Below are positions 8,648-19,854 of a DNA stretch of 64,000 nucleotides, piece by piece. The notes beneath the pieces are model-generated. The model had not been told where the DNA came from, searched no databases, and worked only from the letters and a program-made list of their open reading frames with translations. The DNA is from Staphylococcus pseudintermedius. Lineage in GTDB: Bacteria > Bacillota > Bacilli > Staphylococcales > Staphylococcaceae. Position 1 is the first letter of the stretch. Each line of letters opens with the position of its first letter. The position numbers were made by a program, and so were the translations under genes. The stretch is taken from positions 17,112 through 81,111 of the forward strand of contig NZ_MLGE02000008.1 of assembly GCF_001792775.2 (NCBI RefSeq), given 5' to 3'.

Positions 8648-10069
8648 CTACTGCTTAACATCCCCAAAAAAGTTAAAAATGTTTTTCGCGTTGCCTGTAT
8701 TATCGATATTACCCTGGAACTGATCAGCGCCAGGTCCAAATGCATAGGTGTTCACGTCTTCACCTGTATGACCGTTTGTTGTCCAACCTGTATTGGATTT
8801 TTTGTTAATCGGTGCTTGAATGGCGTCTTCCAGTTTTTGTTGTTGGGCTTCATAGTCGTCACTTTCTTCGTCTAACTTCTTCAATGCATCCGCTTCTTGT
8901 TGAATGGCGTTCAACTCTTTCTCACTCAAGTCAAATCCATATCCTGCTTGAATCGTTTCTTCTACACCTTTACCGTCAGCAATTTGCTCTGTCATCCATT
9001 TGCCAGAATGTTTCATTTGTTGAATCGGCTCTGGGTTCCATTCGTATGCACTGCCTTGTCCCATACTTAAACCACCTGTTGAATGGTCAGCAGTCGCAAT
9101 AACGAGTGTATCCGGATGTGATTTGGCGTAATCAATCGCGTTCGCAAATGCTTTTTCGAACCCTTCCATTTCGGACATGACCCCTGTAATATCGTTCGCA
9201 TGACCTTGTTTATCGATAGACGCTCCTTCCACCATTAAGAAGAAACCTTTATCATTTTTAGAAAGGCGCTCAAGTGCAGCGTTTTGCATGTCTAACAATT
9301 CAGGTTGGTCCTCTTCTGCATCAATCGCGAGCGGCATATTTTTATCCGCAAACAATCCTAGCAATTGCTCTTCACTCGCGTTCTCTAATTGTTGGCGATT
9401 AGTCACCACACCATAGCCATCATTTTTAAACTGGTCCGTGATGTTTCCATTTTCCTTGCCAAAATATTTCGCACCGCCACCTAAAATGACGTCGACTTTA
9501 TGTTGGTTGTTAATACGTTGATCATAAAATTGATGGGCAATCTCATCTTTTTTATCACGGTCATCAACATTTGCAGTATAAGCAGCGGGTGTCGCATCTG
9601 TAATTTCAGCAGTTGAGACTAAACCGGTTGATTTGCCTAACTTTTTCGCACGTTCGAGTACAGTTTCTAAGTCATTTTGCTTTTTATCCACACCAATTGC
9701 GCCATTATACGTTTTATGGCCAGAACTAAATGCCGTTCCTGCCGCTGCAGAATCGGTAATGTTTTCTTTATCATCATCGGAATACGTTTGTTGTGTCCCT
9801 ACTAAATAATCATCAAAAGCTGTGTTTTCCACTTCTTTTGTATCTGGATTATCCGCAAAGTAACGGTATGCTGTGTTGTACGCCGGTCCCATGCCGTCTC
9901 CCACTAAGAAAATCACATTTTTAGGATGGCTCGTGTCACCGTACATCGTCGCTTGTTGCTCAGGACCTTCACCTGCACTTGATGCGGATGCCACATGTCC
10001 CGCTCCTAATGTTGATGCAATCAGTGCACTCGCGATGGATAATTGTGCAAACTGCCTTTTAAATTTCAT
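8648..10069 (-). CDS. phoA: Secreted alkaline phosphatase
   Basis: About 473 aa. Hydrolyses phosphomonoesters outside the membrane to supply phosphate. A signal peptide is evident at the start (MKFKRQFAQLSIASALIAS, then ASA for cleavage). The catalytic core shows metal-binding VGDGMGP, the phospho-serine site TDSAAAGTA, the metal motif KQGHAND and the C-terminal NGHTGEDV. I take the ATG at 10069 after GGGGG; starts at 10078 or 10087 are less likely because they leave no room for a ribosome site. The gene is monocistronic with its own terminator. No clear PhoP box was found. Bacillus-type phoB naming is equally possible. Confidence 0.9.
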   Translation of the reverse strand: MKFKRQFAQLSIASALIASTLGAGHVASASSAGEGPEQQATMYGDTSHPKNVIFLVGDGMGPAYNTAYRYFADNPDTKEVENTAFDDYLVGTQQTYSDDDKENITDSAAAGTAFSSGHKTYNGAIGVDKKQNDLETVLERAKKLGKSTGLVSTAEITDATPAAYTANVDDRDKKDEIAHQFYDQRINNQHKVDVILGGGAKYFGKENGNITDQFKNDGYGVVTNRQQLENASEEQLLGLFADKNMPLAIDAEEDQPELLDMQNAALERLSKNDKGFFLMVEGASIDKQGHANDITGVMSEMEGFEKAFANAIDYAKSHPDTLVIATADHSTGGLSMGQGSAYEWNPEPIQQMKHSGKWMTEQIADGKGVEETIQAGYGFDLSEKELNAIQQEADALKKLDEESDDYEAQQQKLEDAIQAPINKKSNTGWTTNGHTGEDVNTYAFGPGADQFQGNIDNTGNAKNIFNFFGDVKQ

Positions 10070-10516
10070 AATTGTCATAACCCCCATAGCAAATATTCAA
10101 TACACTGCCATTGTAATGAAACAATTTAAATATGGTGTGAGGTTATGATTAAAAGTATGTAAAAAAAGGAAGAGCAGCACCTCTCTCCCTACCCAGCCCC
10201 CTGTATATAAAAACAAACCTAACATCACTATAAAAATCATCATAAAAGGAATGAGCCACTTAAAAAATTGAGAACGTAGGGATAGTGCGGTTAATTTTTA
10301 TTTTTTTATAAATGACAATGATAAAAGTCAATGCTACATGCCAACTATTTCTTATTTTGTTATTATCATACTAACAATGATTTGAATTGCATTGGAAATA
10401 GATGAGAATGTTTATTTGGCATACAATTTTTTCGTTATATTTTGCCTTTTATAGTTGTTTCCAATTCTGCAACTACTTATAATGACAATATTAAAAGAAA
10501 TAAAGGAGGTTATTTT
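10070..10516. other. Intergenic stretch between divergent genes
   Basis: AT-rich and without a supported ORF. It must hold the promoters of the phosphatase and of the gene at 10517, but I cannot point to convincing boxes. The last 12 bases carry the AAAGGAGGT ribosome site of the next gene. Confidence 0.5.
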
Positions 10517-11152
10517 TTGAAAAGCGACCTCACGTCTCGTAAACATAAACATGCTCATCCATCACATCAACAACGTCAGCCCAAGTATGAACCCTCTCCA
10601 TCATCTAATCCGAAATGGCTCATTGCACTCATCATTTTACTGATTATCATTGTACTTGGTGGGATGATATATGGCGGTTACCGTTTGTCTCAAGTAAAGC
10701 TCCATTTGAACACTACAGACAATCAAGCGACAACCACTCAAAGCGAGCAAAATACAGCAACCGTTCACCTCGATGTACTGTCATACGACTTTAGCCAAGA
10801 CTTCATGCATAGTGATCACATTGATGGTTATCAAGACTTTCATATCGGAGAGACGCGTAAAGATGTCGAGGCAACCCATGGCCCTCCAGAAAAAACTGTT
10901 GAAATTGATGGTCGTGACGCGGCATCATATGGCGACCTTGCTGTCAGTTATAATGCACAACACCAAGTCGAACATATTTATGTCACACCACATCAAGTCA
11001 CAACAGCACAATTTATCGATGTTCATCAAGCGCCTAACATGACAGATGGCAATATATGGTATTACGATAGTCGCCAAGACAACCCCTATACCATCAAAGT
11101 ATACACACAAAACGATCAAGTCATTGCCATCGAAAATATTCCGCAAATTTAA
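10517..11152 (+). CDS. Membrane-anchored protein of unknown function
   Basis: 211 aa with a TTG start, chosen because a perfect AAAGGAGGT lies 6 bp upstream; the in-frame ATG further up has none. A basic, His- and Pro-rich cytoplasmic segment (about 1-35) is followed by one transmembrane helix (about 36-60, WLIALIILLIIIVLGGMIYGGY), a Thr/Gln-rich linker and an extracellular domain. That domain contains the pattern GETRKDVEATHGPPEKTVEID and YGDLAVSYN, reminiscent of SmpA/OmlA-like beta repeats in small cell-envelope proteins. I do not recognise the family and assign no function. A shared terminator separates it from the convergent signal peptidase gene. Confidence 0.75.
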   Translation: MKSDLTSRKHKHAHPSHQQRQPKYEPSPSSNPKWLIALIILLIIIVLGGMIYGGYRLSQVKLHLNTTDNQATTTQSEQNTATVHLDVLSYDFSQDFMHSDHIDGYQDFHIGETRKDVEATHGPPEKTVEIDGRDAASYGDLAVSYNAQHQVEHIYVTPHQVTTAQFIDVHQAPNMTDGNIWYYDSRQDNPYTIKVYTQNDQVIAIENIPQI

Positions 11153-11220
11153 TTGCTAATAAAGTGTCTAGGAACGCGCAACATCGTTCAGCCATCGGTG
11201 CAAATGTTAAAAACAAAGCA

Positions 11221-11267
11221 AAAAATCACGGTCACACTTCAAACAGCGAAGTATGGCCGTGATTTTT
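11221..11267. terminator. Bidirectional terminator between convergent genes
   Basis: AAAAATCACGG and CCGTGATTTTT form an 11-bp perfect stem with T-runs on both strands. It serves the unknown membrane protein (+) and spsB (-). Confidence 0.85.
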
Positions 11268-11305
11268 ACATTACTTTAAATGCCGTCGTTTCACATGAAA
11301 CATCC

Positions 11306-11893
11306 TTATGCTTCAACTTTTTCAAATGTCCCCGGATTAAACTGAAGTTTCGCACGTTCTAATGGCCAATATCTCACAAATGCTTTGCCTACAATACGCT
11401 TGTGTGGCACGAGTCCTACTGTATACGAACGACTATCGATACTGTTCATGCGATTGTCACCAAGAACGAGATAATGTCCCTGAGGTATCATTGTCCTTCC
11501 CTCTGAGCCCTCAATATCCGATACATCAAAGTTTTCGGTTAAAAATTCAGCTGCCTTTTCTTTTTTATTCACTTTTAAATAAGGTTCCTCTACCTTTTGA
11601 CCATTAATATACAATTGATCATTTTCGTAAGCCACGCGATCACCAGGTAAACCTATAATGCGCTTGATAAAATCACGTTCCGCATCTTCATGGAACACAA
11701 TCACATCCCCGTGAGTTAGCGTGTTGAGCTTTTTTGACAGTTGATTCACAATGACACGGTCACCTGTTTCAAATGTAGGGTGCATAGAGGCCCCATTGAC
11801 CGTGTAAGGCGTGAAAATCAACCATTTAACAAAACCGACAATCACTAGGGCGATTACAATTACTATGATGATATCTTTTGTTTCCTTTCGCAT
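11306..11893 (-). CDS. spsB: Type I signal peptidase SpsB
   Basis: 195 aa, membrane-anchored protease that cleaves signal peptides from exported proteins on the outer face of the membrane. One N-terminal helix (residues 8-26) is followed by the catalytic Ser36 in GASMHPTF and Lys77 in DFIKRIIGLPGD, the same positions as in S. aureus SpsB, and by the GDNRMNSIDSR box. The catalytically inactive SpsA paralogue that accompanies spsB in S. aureus is not adjacent here. Next to it lies an unrelated regulator. Confidence 0.93.
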   Translation of the reverse strand: MRKETKDIIIVIVIALVIVGFVKWLIFTPYTVNGASMHPTFETGDRVIVNQLSKKLNTLTHGDVIVFHEDAERDFIKRIIGLPGDRVAYENDQLYINGQKVEEPYLKVNKKEKAAEFLTENFDVSDIEGSEGRTMIPQGHYLVLGDNRMNSIDSRSYTVGLVPHKRIVGKAFVRYWPLERAKLQFNPGTFEKVEA

Positions 11894-12001
11894 TCTATGC
11901 CCCTTTCATGCACTCAACTCTATTCCTATGTTATTTAATTTTTCATAACTCTACAACACGAGGCAGTCTACCGGCACGCTTACCGCAGACTCCCTTCACT
12001 A

Positions 12002-12550
12002 TTAATATTGAATGGTCGCCGTAATTCTAAGCTCTTCACTTGTTTGATTGCGATACGTATGCGCTGTATTAGCATTAAAACTGATGGCTTGGCCCGCTTC
12101 AATTTCATAATGTGTGTCTCCAACAGTGAGCGTTAAAGTACCCTCGTTCACAATAATGTATTCTTTCGCGCCTTCTTGATGTGCATCTGATTCAAGTATA
12201 CTGTCCGCATCCATACGCATACAAAACATTTCAAACGCATGTGCCGCCTCATATGGAAAGTACGGAAAAACGACGACCGAGCGATTATCATTATAAATCG
12301 GCTGTATGTCTGAGCGGTCTATTTTTTGAATCGCTTCATTTTCTTCACTAATTAATGAGGTCAACGGAATACGTAACCCATTTGCGATTTTCCACAACGT
12401 ATTGATACTTGGATTCGCTACCCCTTTTTCAATTTGACTAATCATTGTTTTACTAATACCGGTCAACTGTGCGATTTTATCTAAACTGAGACGATGTGCT
12501 TGACGGTAATATTGTAAGTTTTCTGCAACGACTGTGTTAATATTTTCCAT
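12002..12550 (-). CDS. XRE-cupin transcriptional regulator
   Basis: 182 aa. An N-terminal Cro/C1-type helix-turn-helix (about residues 10-65, LDKIAQLTGISKTMISQIEKG) is joined to a C-terminal cupin barrel (about 105-180) with EGAKEYIIVNEGTLTL and the His of NTAHTYRN. Such proteins usually repress a neighbouring transporter or catabolic gene and sense a small ligand in the cupin. It is divergent from the CynX-like transporter, with 108 bp between starts, so local control of that gene is the natural inference. Ligand unknown. Confidence 0.85.
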   Translation of the reverse strand: MENINTVVAENLQYYRQAHRLSLDKIAQLTGISKTMISQIEKGVANPSINTLWKIANGLRIPLTSLISEENEAIQKIDRSDIQPIYNDNRSVVVFPYFPYEAAHAFEMFCMRMDADSILESDAHQEGAKEYIIVNEGTLTLTVGDTHYEIEAGQAISFNANTAHTYRNQTSEELRITATIQY

Positions 12551-12658
12551 TTTTGAGCACCTTCTATTTACAATATAGTGAACATCATGTACGATATACT
12601 GTGTTCTTTATATAGAACGTTTCGTCAATTATATCAAATATAGAGAGGAGTTGACACC

Positions 12659-13837
12659 TTGGAACAACAATCTAACCGTATTAACTGGTTACTTTTTATC
12701 GGTATTATGCTTATTGCCGCTAATTTAAGAGCACCTATTACTTCAGTAGGCGTGGTATTACCCGCGATTAAAGATACATTAAACTTATCCAACACAGCCG
12801 TCAGCTTTATTTCCATTATTCCTCTATTAGCTTTTGCGATTATTTCATCACTTGTCGCTAAAGTCAGTCACCGTTTCGGGATGGAGCGCTCACTCTTTGT
12901 CGCTTTATTATTGATTCTATTCGGTGTCATATTAAGAAGCATTACAGAGGTCAGTTTATTATATATTGGGACAATACTGATTGGTGTCGGGATTGCATTT
13001 GGGAATGTTCTTGCGCCCGGTATGATTAAATCCAAATTTCCGTATCGTATTGGCATTATGACAGGTTATTATACTGTTGTGATGAACATCTTTGGGGCAC
13101 TCTCATCTTATGGTGCCGCACCGCTACTTAAACATTATAATTATAATGTTGCATTAGGCAGTATTGGCATTGTCGCGTTCATTGCTGTACTCTTATGGAC
13201 GTTTCAATTACGTCATCATGCAGCACAAAAACAAGTCGACCTTTCAGAGGCTGTCAATGTATGGAAATCGCCACTCGCTTGGCAAATTACGCTACTCATG
13301 GGTGGACAGTCTCTTATTTTCTATTCACTGATTAACTGGCTACCAGAATTTTTATTATCGTATGATATTCCGGTCTCACGTGCAGGCCTTTATTTATCGC
13401 TATTACAAATTGCGATTATTCCATTAACTTTTGTTACACCGATTTATGCCGCACGACTTAAAAATCAAGTCTTACCTATCGCATTCACTGGCGTTCTCTT
13501 TACTGTAGCGATTTTAATATTAATGTTTGCGCCGCGTATGGCACTTGTTTCGCTCATTATCATCGGAATCGCACTCGGCATCGCTTTCGGTCTCGTGAAC
13601 ACATTGTTTAGTTTACGTACGGAAAGCGGTTTGACAGCAGCAAAATTAGCGGGTATGTCTCAAGCAGTGGGCTATTTATTCGCATGTATCGGACCCATGT
13701 TCTTTGGTATTTTACACGATTGGACTGGACAATGGATCGTGTCGCTATCAGTATTACTCGTGACAGGTCTTGCGATTATGACAATTGGATCAAGATCAGG
13801 ACGAAACACAACTATTGAAAAGACATTAGAACCTTAA
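12659..13837 (+). CDS. CynX/NimT-family MFS transporter
   Basis: 392 aa, about 12 membrane helices. The opening (NLRAPITSVGVVLPAIKDTLNLSN) is characteristic of the CynX/NimT branch of the major facilitator superfamily, which includes the cyanate transporter and 2-nitroimidazole exporter. The TTG start at 12659 follows GAGAGGAG. The divergent XRE-cupin gene probably regulates it. The substrate cannot be read from the sequence; no cyanase gene is nearby, so cyanate itself is not favoured. Confidence 0.85.
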   Translation: MEQQSNRINWLLFIGIMLIAANLRAPITSVGVVLPAIKDTLNLSNTAVSFISIIPLLAFAIISSLVAKVSHRFGMERSLFVALLLILFGVILRSITEVSLLYIGTILIGVGIAFGNVLAPGMIKSKFPYRIGIMTGYYTVVMNIFGALSSYGAAPLLKHYNYNVALGSIGIVAFIAVLLWTFQLRHHAAQKQVDLSEAVNVWKSPLAWQITLLMGGQSLIFYSLINWLPEFLLSYDIPVSRAGLYLSLLQIAIIPLTFVTPIYAARLKNQVLPIAFTGVLFTVAILILMFAPRMALVSLIIIGIALGIAFGLVNTLFSLRTESGLTAAKLAGMSQAVGYLFACIGPMFFGILHDWTGQWIVSLSVLLVTGLAIMTIGSRSGRNTTIEKTLEP

Positions 13838-13910
13838 CGCTTGATTTGACTTAGCATATTTTCAAGTTTCTCGAGTTGTTCTTACATTCTCATCACTTTT
13901 CATCCAATTT

Positions 13911-13958
13911 AAAAGACAGGCGTGGTTTGAATGATTTTTCAAACTGACGTCTGTCTTT
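13911..13958. terminator. Terminator between the CynX-like gene and nixA
   Basis: AAAGACAGGCGT and ACGTCTGTCTTT, plus GTTTGAA/TTCAAAC inside, form a long stem between convergent genes. Confidence 0.7.
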
Positions 13959-13990
13959 CCGTTTGCTTAAAACGTTTTTTTATCATGAAA

Positions 13991-15001
13991 TTAACCCCAT
14001 CTTTCTTCAAAGCGGCCGACTTTCCACACGACCATCGCAATAATCCATGAAAGTATGAGCACGACGACTAATGCATAGCCGAGCCAACCGAAATCTAGTT
14101 GGGTCACCCAGCCGAGAAAACCATTTTTCCAATGCCACTTTTCACCCAGTAATTGCATGATTTCTACGCCACCGATTAGTAGTGCGGCAACGACTGAAAT
14201 GGCTGTCATCGTAATGTTATAGAAGATTTTACGTGCAGGTTTGTCAAATGCCCAATGATACGCGTTTGTCATCAATACCCCATCCAATGTGTCTAACAAA
14301 CTCATCCCCGCCGCAAACAATATAGGTAACGCGATAATCCCTAAAAACGGTACAGTATGTTGCGCTGCCCCCGCTGATAATGCGAGTAATGACACTTCAC
14401 TCGCCGTATCAAAACCAAGTCCAAATAAGAAACCTAATGGGAAAATGTGCCAACTTTTTTGAATAAACTGGAAGAGTGGTCGAACAAAACGCATAACTAA
14501 GCCACGCGATTCGATGAGTTCATCCATTTGTGCGTCTGTAATATTTCTTTGACTTAATTGACGGAATAATTGAATCAGTTGCACTAAAATGACTAAGTTT
14601 AAAATACCAATTAACAATAAAAAGACACCTGAAACAATAGTACCGATTAATCCACCTGTCGTTTGAAAGCTTTCCATATGACGTTGTGCCCAAGTCACCG
14701 CAATACCTAGAGCAGCGGCCATTAAGAAAACAACGGAGGAATGCCCTAATGAAAAGTAAAAACCTACACCCATTGGATTTTGTTTTTGTTGGAGTAATTT
14801 GCGCACGGTATTATCAATCGCCGCAATGTGGTCCGCATCAAACGCATGACGCAATCCGAGTGTATAAGCAATCACCCCCATGCTCATTAATAACGGATAT
14901 TGCGCGCCTCCAATCCACATTAATACAATACCGACAATATGTAATAAAATGACAATGCCGAGATAAGGATAGGCATGTTTGATATTTTTTGTGTTATTCA
15001 T
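13991..15001 (-). CDS. nixA: NixA/HoxN-type nickel (cobalt) permease
   Basis: 336 aa with about eight membrane helices; imports Ni2+ for urease and other nickel enzymes. The signature RHAFDADHIAAIDN (HX4DH, about residue 51) in helix 2 binds the metal, and the second and third family motifs, LGFDTASE and GMSLLDTLDG, are present. It stands alone between two intergenic regions, with no urease genes nearby. Cobalt transport is an alternative for this family. Confidence 0.92.
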   Translation of the reverse strand: MNNTKNIKHAYPYLGIVILLHIVGIVLMWIGGAQYPLLMSMGVIAYTLGLRHAFDADHIAAIDNTVRKLLQQKQNPMGVGFYFSLGHSSVVFLMAAALGIAVTWAQRHMESFQTTGGLIGTIVSGVFLLLIGILNLVILVQLIQLFRQLSQRNITDAQMDELIESRGLVMRFVRPLFQFIQKSWHIFPLGFLFGLGFDTASEVSLLALSAGAAQHTVPFLGIIALPILFAAGMSLLDTLDGVLMTNAYHWAFDKPARKIFYNITMTAISVVAALLIGGVEIMQLLGEKWHWKNGFLGWVTQLDFGWLGYALVVVLILSWIIAMVVWKVGRFEERWG

Positions 15002-15330
15002 TTCATTTTCACCTATTTCTATTTTGAGATAATAAAATCATACAACTTTTTCCCATAATTTCAAATTTTTAGCTGTAATACATCTATAGAAAACATTTAG
15101 AGAATAATGATATTTTTTATATAACACAAAACTTGTATACCTACCAAACAAGCAAAAATAAAATGAATAGAGGCTGGGACATGATGTTTTCCCAGTCTCT
15201 GCTTCTATTTATGGATTGATATCCATTAATGGTGATTAAACCGTTGAAAAATAAGGGTGTATGTAAAAAATGATGCGATCGTTTTCTTGATTTCATCAAC
15301 TTGCAAGCAGTTGCGCAGTATTTGAAATAT

Positions 15331-15621
15331 GATTGCCCAGAAGGCTGAGACTCCTGAGGGGAAGCGTGCATACTGCTAGCAGTCACTTCTTTACTTTAAA
15401 AGTGGCTACAGTTTAACGCAGTAGCTGTCTGACTTCTCAATGCGCATGCTTTTGAGAAGTCGAGTCAACCTTGCGGGGGCAGTACGACGAAAGCTTTGTT
15501 ACACATGAGGTTTCTGTACTGCTCCCAAAATCCAATTCGGCTTCAAACAAGTGTTGACTTCAATCAAGCCGAATTGAGTTGGAGGGCCAGCCCCTAGGAA
15601 AGGGAAGCCATGATGGCAATC
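15331..15621 (+). repeat. Dispersed intergenic repeat, long copy R2
   Basis: Begins GATTGCCC and ends GGCAATC, with GAGACTCCTGAGGG near the left end and AGGGCCAGCCCCTAGGAA near the right, as in R1 and R3. The middle is longer and holds three further hairpins: GACTTCTCAA/TTGAGAAGTC (about 15430-15462), GGGGGCAGTAC/GTACTGCTCCC (15475-15526) and CAATTCGGCTT/AAGCCGAATTG (15532-15580). No ORF is supported. A separate short hairpin (AGAGGCTGGGA/TCCCAGTCTCT) lies just before at about 15171-15202. Confidence 0.65.
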
Positions 15622-15713
15622 AAAAACCGAAAATCGTAGGGAGGGTAAGTTTAACAAAATATTGCATCAATCGCATCAAAAATTTTTATATCCCACCCTC
15701 TTCCTTATTTCGA

Positions 15714-17483
<1,770 letters not shown>

Positions 17484-17512
17484 TTAACAACACTGAAAAT
17501 AATAGGCAAAAT

Positions 17513-17546
17513 AAAAACGCACTCAGAATAATTCTAAAGTGCGTAC
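17513..17546 (-). terminator. Riboswitch-controlled terminator before thiC
   Basis: CGCACTTTAGAAT pairs with ATTCTGAGTGCG and is followed by a T-rich run, between the TPP aptamer and the thiC start. It is the likely expression platform: TPP binding would favour this hairpin. Confidence 0.75.
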
Positions 17547-17658
17547 GAAAACGAACGAATCTATTAAAATGCGTCAAAAGTGAGCCCAAATCATGTATGT
17601 TGCATCACAACACGATTTCGCCTGACAAATGCGCACCAGTCAGTCATGAAGGTTTCGT

Positions 17659-17745
17659 TTGCTTCCCTACGCTAGTATGATCTAGATCAGGTTCAAAGGG
17701 TTGAGGCGTTCACCTCTTTCAGCGCATTAATGGCACCCCTAGCAA
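17659..17745 (-). ncRNA. TPP riboswitch (THI box)
   Basis: Read on the minus strand, the aptamer starts with the TTGCT arm, then GGGGTGCC, GCTGAAAGAGG, the conserved ACCCTTTGAACCTGATCT core, and closes with GCGTAGGGAAGCAA. All conserved TPP-binding blocks are present in order. It lies about 210 bp before thiC. Confidence 0.95.
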
Positions 17746-18050
17746 GTTCAATTTTTAGTTTTACAACAGTATCGTATCACTAAAAATGTAAAATGACAAT
17801 TACTATCATAAAATTGATTGAATTATTTTATTTTTGTCATTTGATTATCAAATTAAGTAGAATATAGTTTTCTATATATTGCTTTTATATACTTCTTCAA
17901 TATAAACAAAAAGTTGATCAATGTGTTATCTAAATAACCACCAAACGATACCTTGCATATAAGAAATATACACATCCATCAAATTTGACGTAAAATATTC
18001 TGACATCCATAAAAATTCGGCTATTTGTTTCTTGGCTGTATTTAACGCAT

Positions 18051-18190
18051 GATTGGCATCTGGGTGAGACTCCCGAGGGATCAGATGGCCCGGAAAATCC
18101 ACCAACGCTTCGTCTCATGTAACTGTATAAACAAAGCGTTGGTTAGTTGAAGGGTCAGCCCCTGGGAACGCGAACCTTTGATGACAATCG
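18051..18190 (+). repeat. Dispersed intergenic repeat, copy R3
   Basis: Same length class as R1: GATTGG, GAGACTCCCGAGGGATCA, an inverted pair CCAACGCTT/AAGCGTTGG, CAGCCCCTGGGAACGCGAA and a CAATC end. It fills most of the gap between the thiC leader and the cardiolipin synthase stop. Confidence 0.65.
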
Positions 18191-18218
18191 TAATATCAAG
18201 TTCAAATACAGAAAAAGT

Positions 18219-19709
18219 TTATAAAATCGGGGACAGTAGTTTTGCGATAGACTGCTTGAATTTCACCCAATTTGAGCGGGCCGCATAACGTTCTGGTGTC
18301 AATTTTTTCGACACTTTCAAATCTTCTTTAAACGCTGCTATTAATGTTTGCGCAATCTCTTCGTTATACATAATCGCATTGACTTCAAAGTTCAGTTTAA
18401 AGCTTCGTTCGTCCATATTCGCTGAACCGACCGATGCGACTTCACCATCAATGACCATCATTTTAGAGTGAATAAAGCCGTTTTCATACGTGTACACATT
18501 GACGCCATCCTTCATCAGTTGCGCGACTGTCGTTAACGTCGCCCAGTGCACAAACGGTTGATCTGGCTTATTAGGGACGATCAGATGAATGTCAACGCCT
18601 GCTTTGGCGGCAATACGTAAGGCATTCACATAACCAATGTCTGGCACAAAATAAGGTGAATGCATGTAAATGGTGGACTTCGCATTCATAATCATTTTCA
18701 AATATGCAAATTCAAGTTGCGGCCACTCTCTGTCTGGTCCGCTTAAACCAAGTTGCAATGCGACGTTTCCATCTTTACGTGCATTTTTAGGGAAGTATCG
18801 AGATATGTATTTCAATTGTTCGTCTTCATCTACTTGTGAGTTCCAATCATGAATAAAACTCAATTGTAATGCGTCTACCCCGTCCCCTTGAATGCGCAAA
18901 TGTGTATCACGCCAGTAACCCATTTTCTTGTCTAAACCGAGGTATTCATCTCCAATATTAAAACCACCGACATACCCAATATCGCCATCAATGACAACAT
19001 TTTTACGGTGGTTCCGATTGTTCACACGGAAATTGATAAATGGAATGATTTTTGCATGGAAAAAGGCTTCCACTTCAACACCCGCATCAACCAAACCTTT
19101 TAATTTTGACTTTCTCAGTTGTTTAGAACCGACCGCATCATACAACAACTTCACTTCGAGGCCTTCCCGAGCTTTGTCTTTCAATATTTGAAGTATCTCA
19201 GTACCTAACCCATCCATATTTAAAATATAAAACTCCATATGAATGTATTGTTGCGCATCTTTCAAGTCTTGTTTCATTCGATTAAATAATTCATGGCCAT
19301 CTGTAAAAATGGAGACATGATTGTTTTCACTTAAAAAGCTTGCTTCTCGTGTTAACATCATTTCAACCAAATCAGATTGCTTCTCTACTACAGGATTATC
19401 TGTACTAAATTGTTTATTTTTAAAGTTTTCTTTTTGGTCTTTAACACGTGTCCTTGCATCTTCTACCTCTTTACTTTCATCATAACGTGTTTGTTTCAAT
19501 TTGACCGCCCGACCAAAGAAGAGATACAACAAGAAGCCAAATGTCGGCATAATAAAAAGTAACAGTAACCATGCCCATGTCGATGTCGCATCCCGACGAT
19601 CTCTTTCCATAAAAATAATGACGAACGCGAGCACAATATTCATAAGAAAAACGACGCCTAAAAAGATGCGATAAATCGTATTCACAGCAGGATCAAATAT
19701 GAGTTGCAT
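18219..19709 (-). CDS. cls: Cardiolipin synthase
   Basis: 496 aa. Joins two phosphatidylglycerols into cardiolipin plus glycerol at the membrane. Two N-terminal transmembrane segments (about residues 10-60) precede two phospholipase-D HKD motifs, HRKNVVIDGDIGYVGG and HSKMMVIDGEVASVGS, each with the catalytic His and Lys. AAAGGAGG before the ATG at 19709 fixes the start; an upstream in-frame ATG is not supported. S. aureus has two such enzymes; which one this represents is not clear. Confidence 0.93.
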   Translation of the reverse strand: MQLIFDPAVNTIYRIFLGVVFLMNIVLAFVIIFMERDRRDATSTWAWLLLLFIMPTFGFLLYLFFGRAVKLKQTRYDESKEVEDARTRVKDQKENFKNKQFSTDNPVVEKQSDLVEMMLTREASFLSENNHVSIFTDGHELFNRMKQDLKDAQQYIHMEFYILNMDGLGTEILQILKDKAREGLEVKLLYDAVGSKQLRKSKLKGLVDAGVEVEAFFHAKIIPFINFRVNNRNHRKNVVIDGDIGYVGGFNIGDEYLGLDKKMGYWRDTHLRIQGDGVDALQLSFIHDWNSQVDEDEQLKYISRYFPKNARKDGNVALQLGLSGPDREWPQLEFAYLKMIMNAKSTIYMHSPYFVPDIGYVNALRIAAKAGVDIHLIVPNKPDQPFVHWATLTTVAQLMKDGVNVYTYENGFIHSKMMVIDGEVASVGSANMDERSFKLNFEVNAIMYNEEIAQTLIAAFKEDLKVSKKLTPERYAARSNWVKFKQSIAKLLSPIL

Positions 19710-19854
19710 CGCGAAAACCTCCTTTACACTGATTTCAATCATATATTTTATCAATCACATTCATCAATATATCACTTTTGAATTTATCTTCATATTCTTT
19801 CACGTTATTGTTATTTTAGTATACACTGAAGTAAATCAATAAGGAGGTTTTACA

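Noticed and set aside
11940..12001. Hairpin-like GCAGTCT...AGACT near the end of the XRE-cupin gene
   Set aside because: Only a short broken stem without a T-run; not convincing as a terminator or repeat copy.
12659..13837. Cyanate detoxification operon
   Set aside because: The transporter resembles CynX but no cyanase or carbonic anhydrase gene is nearby.
15141..15386. 81-codon frame over repeat R2
   Set aside because: Lies across a structured intergenic repeat and has no ribosome site or protein-like composition.
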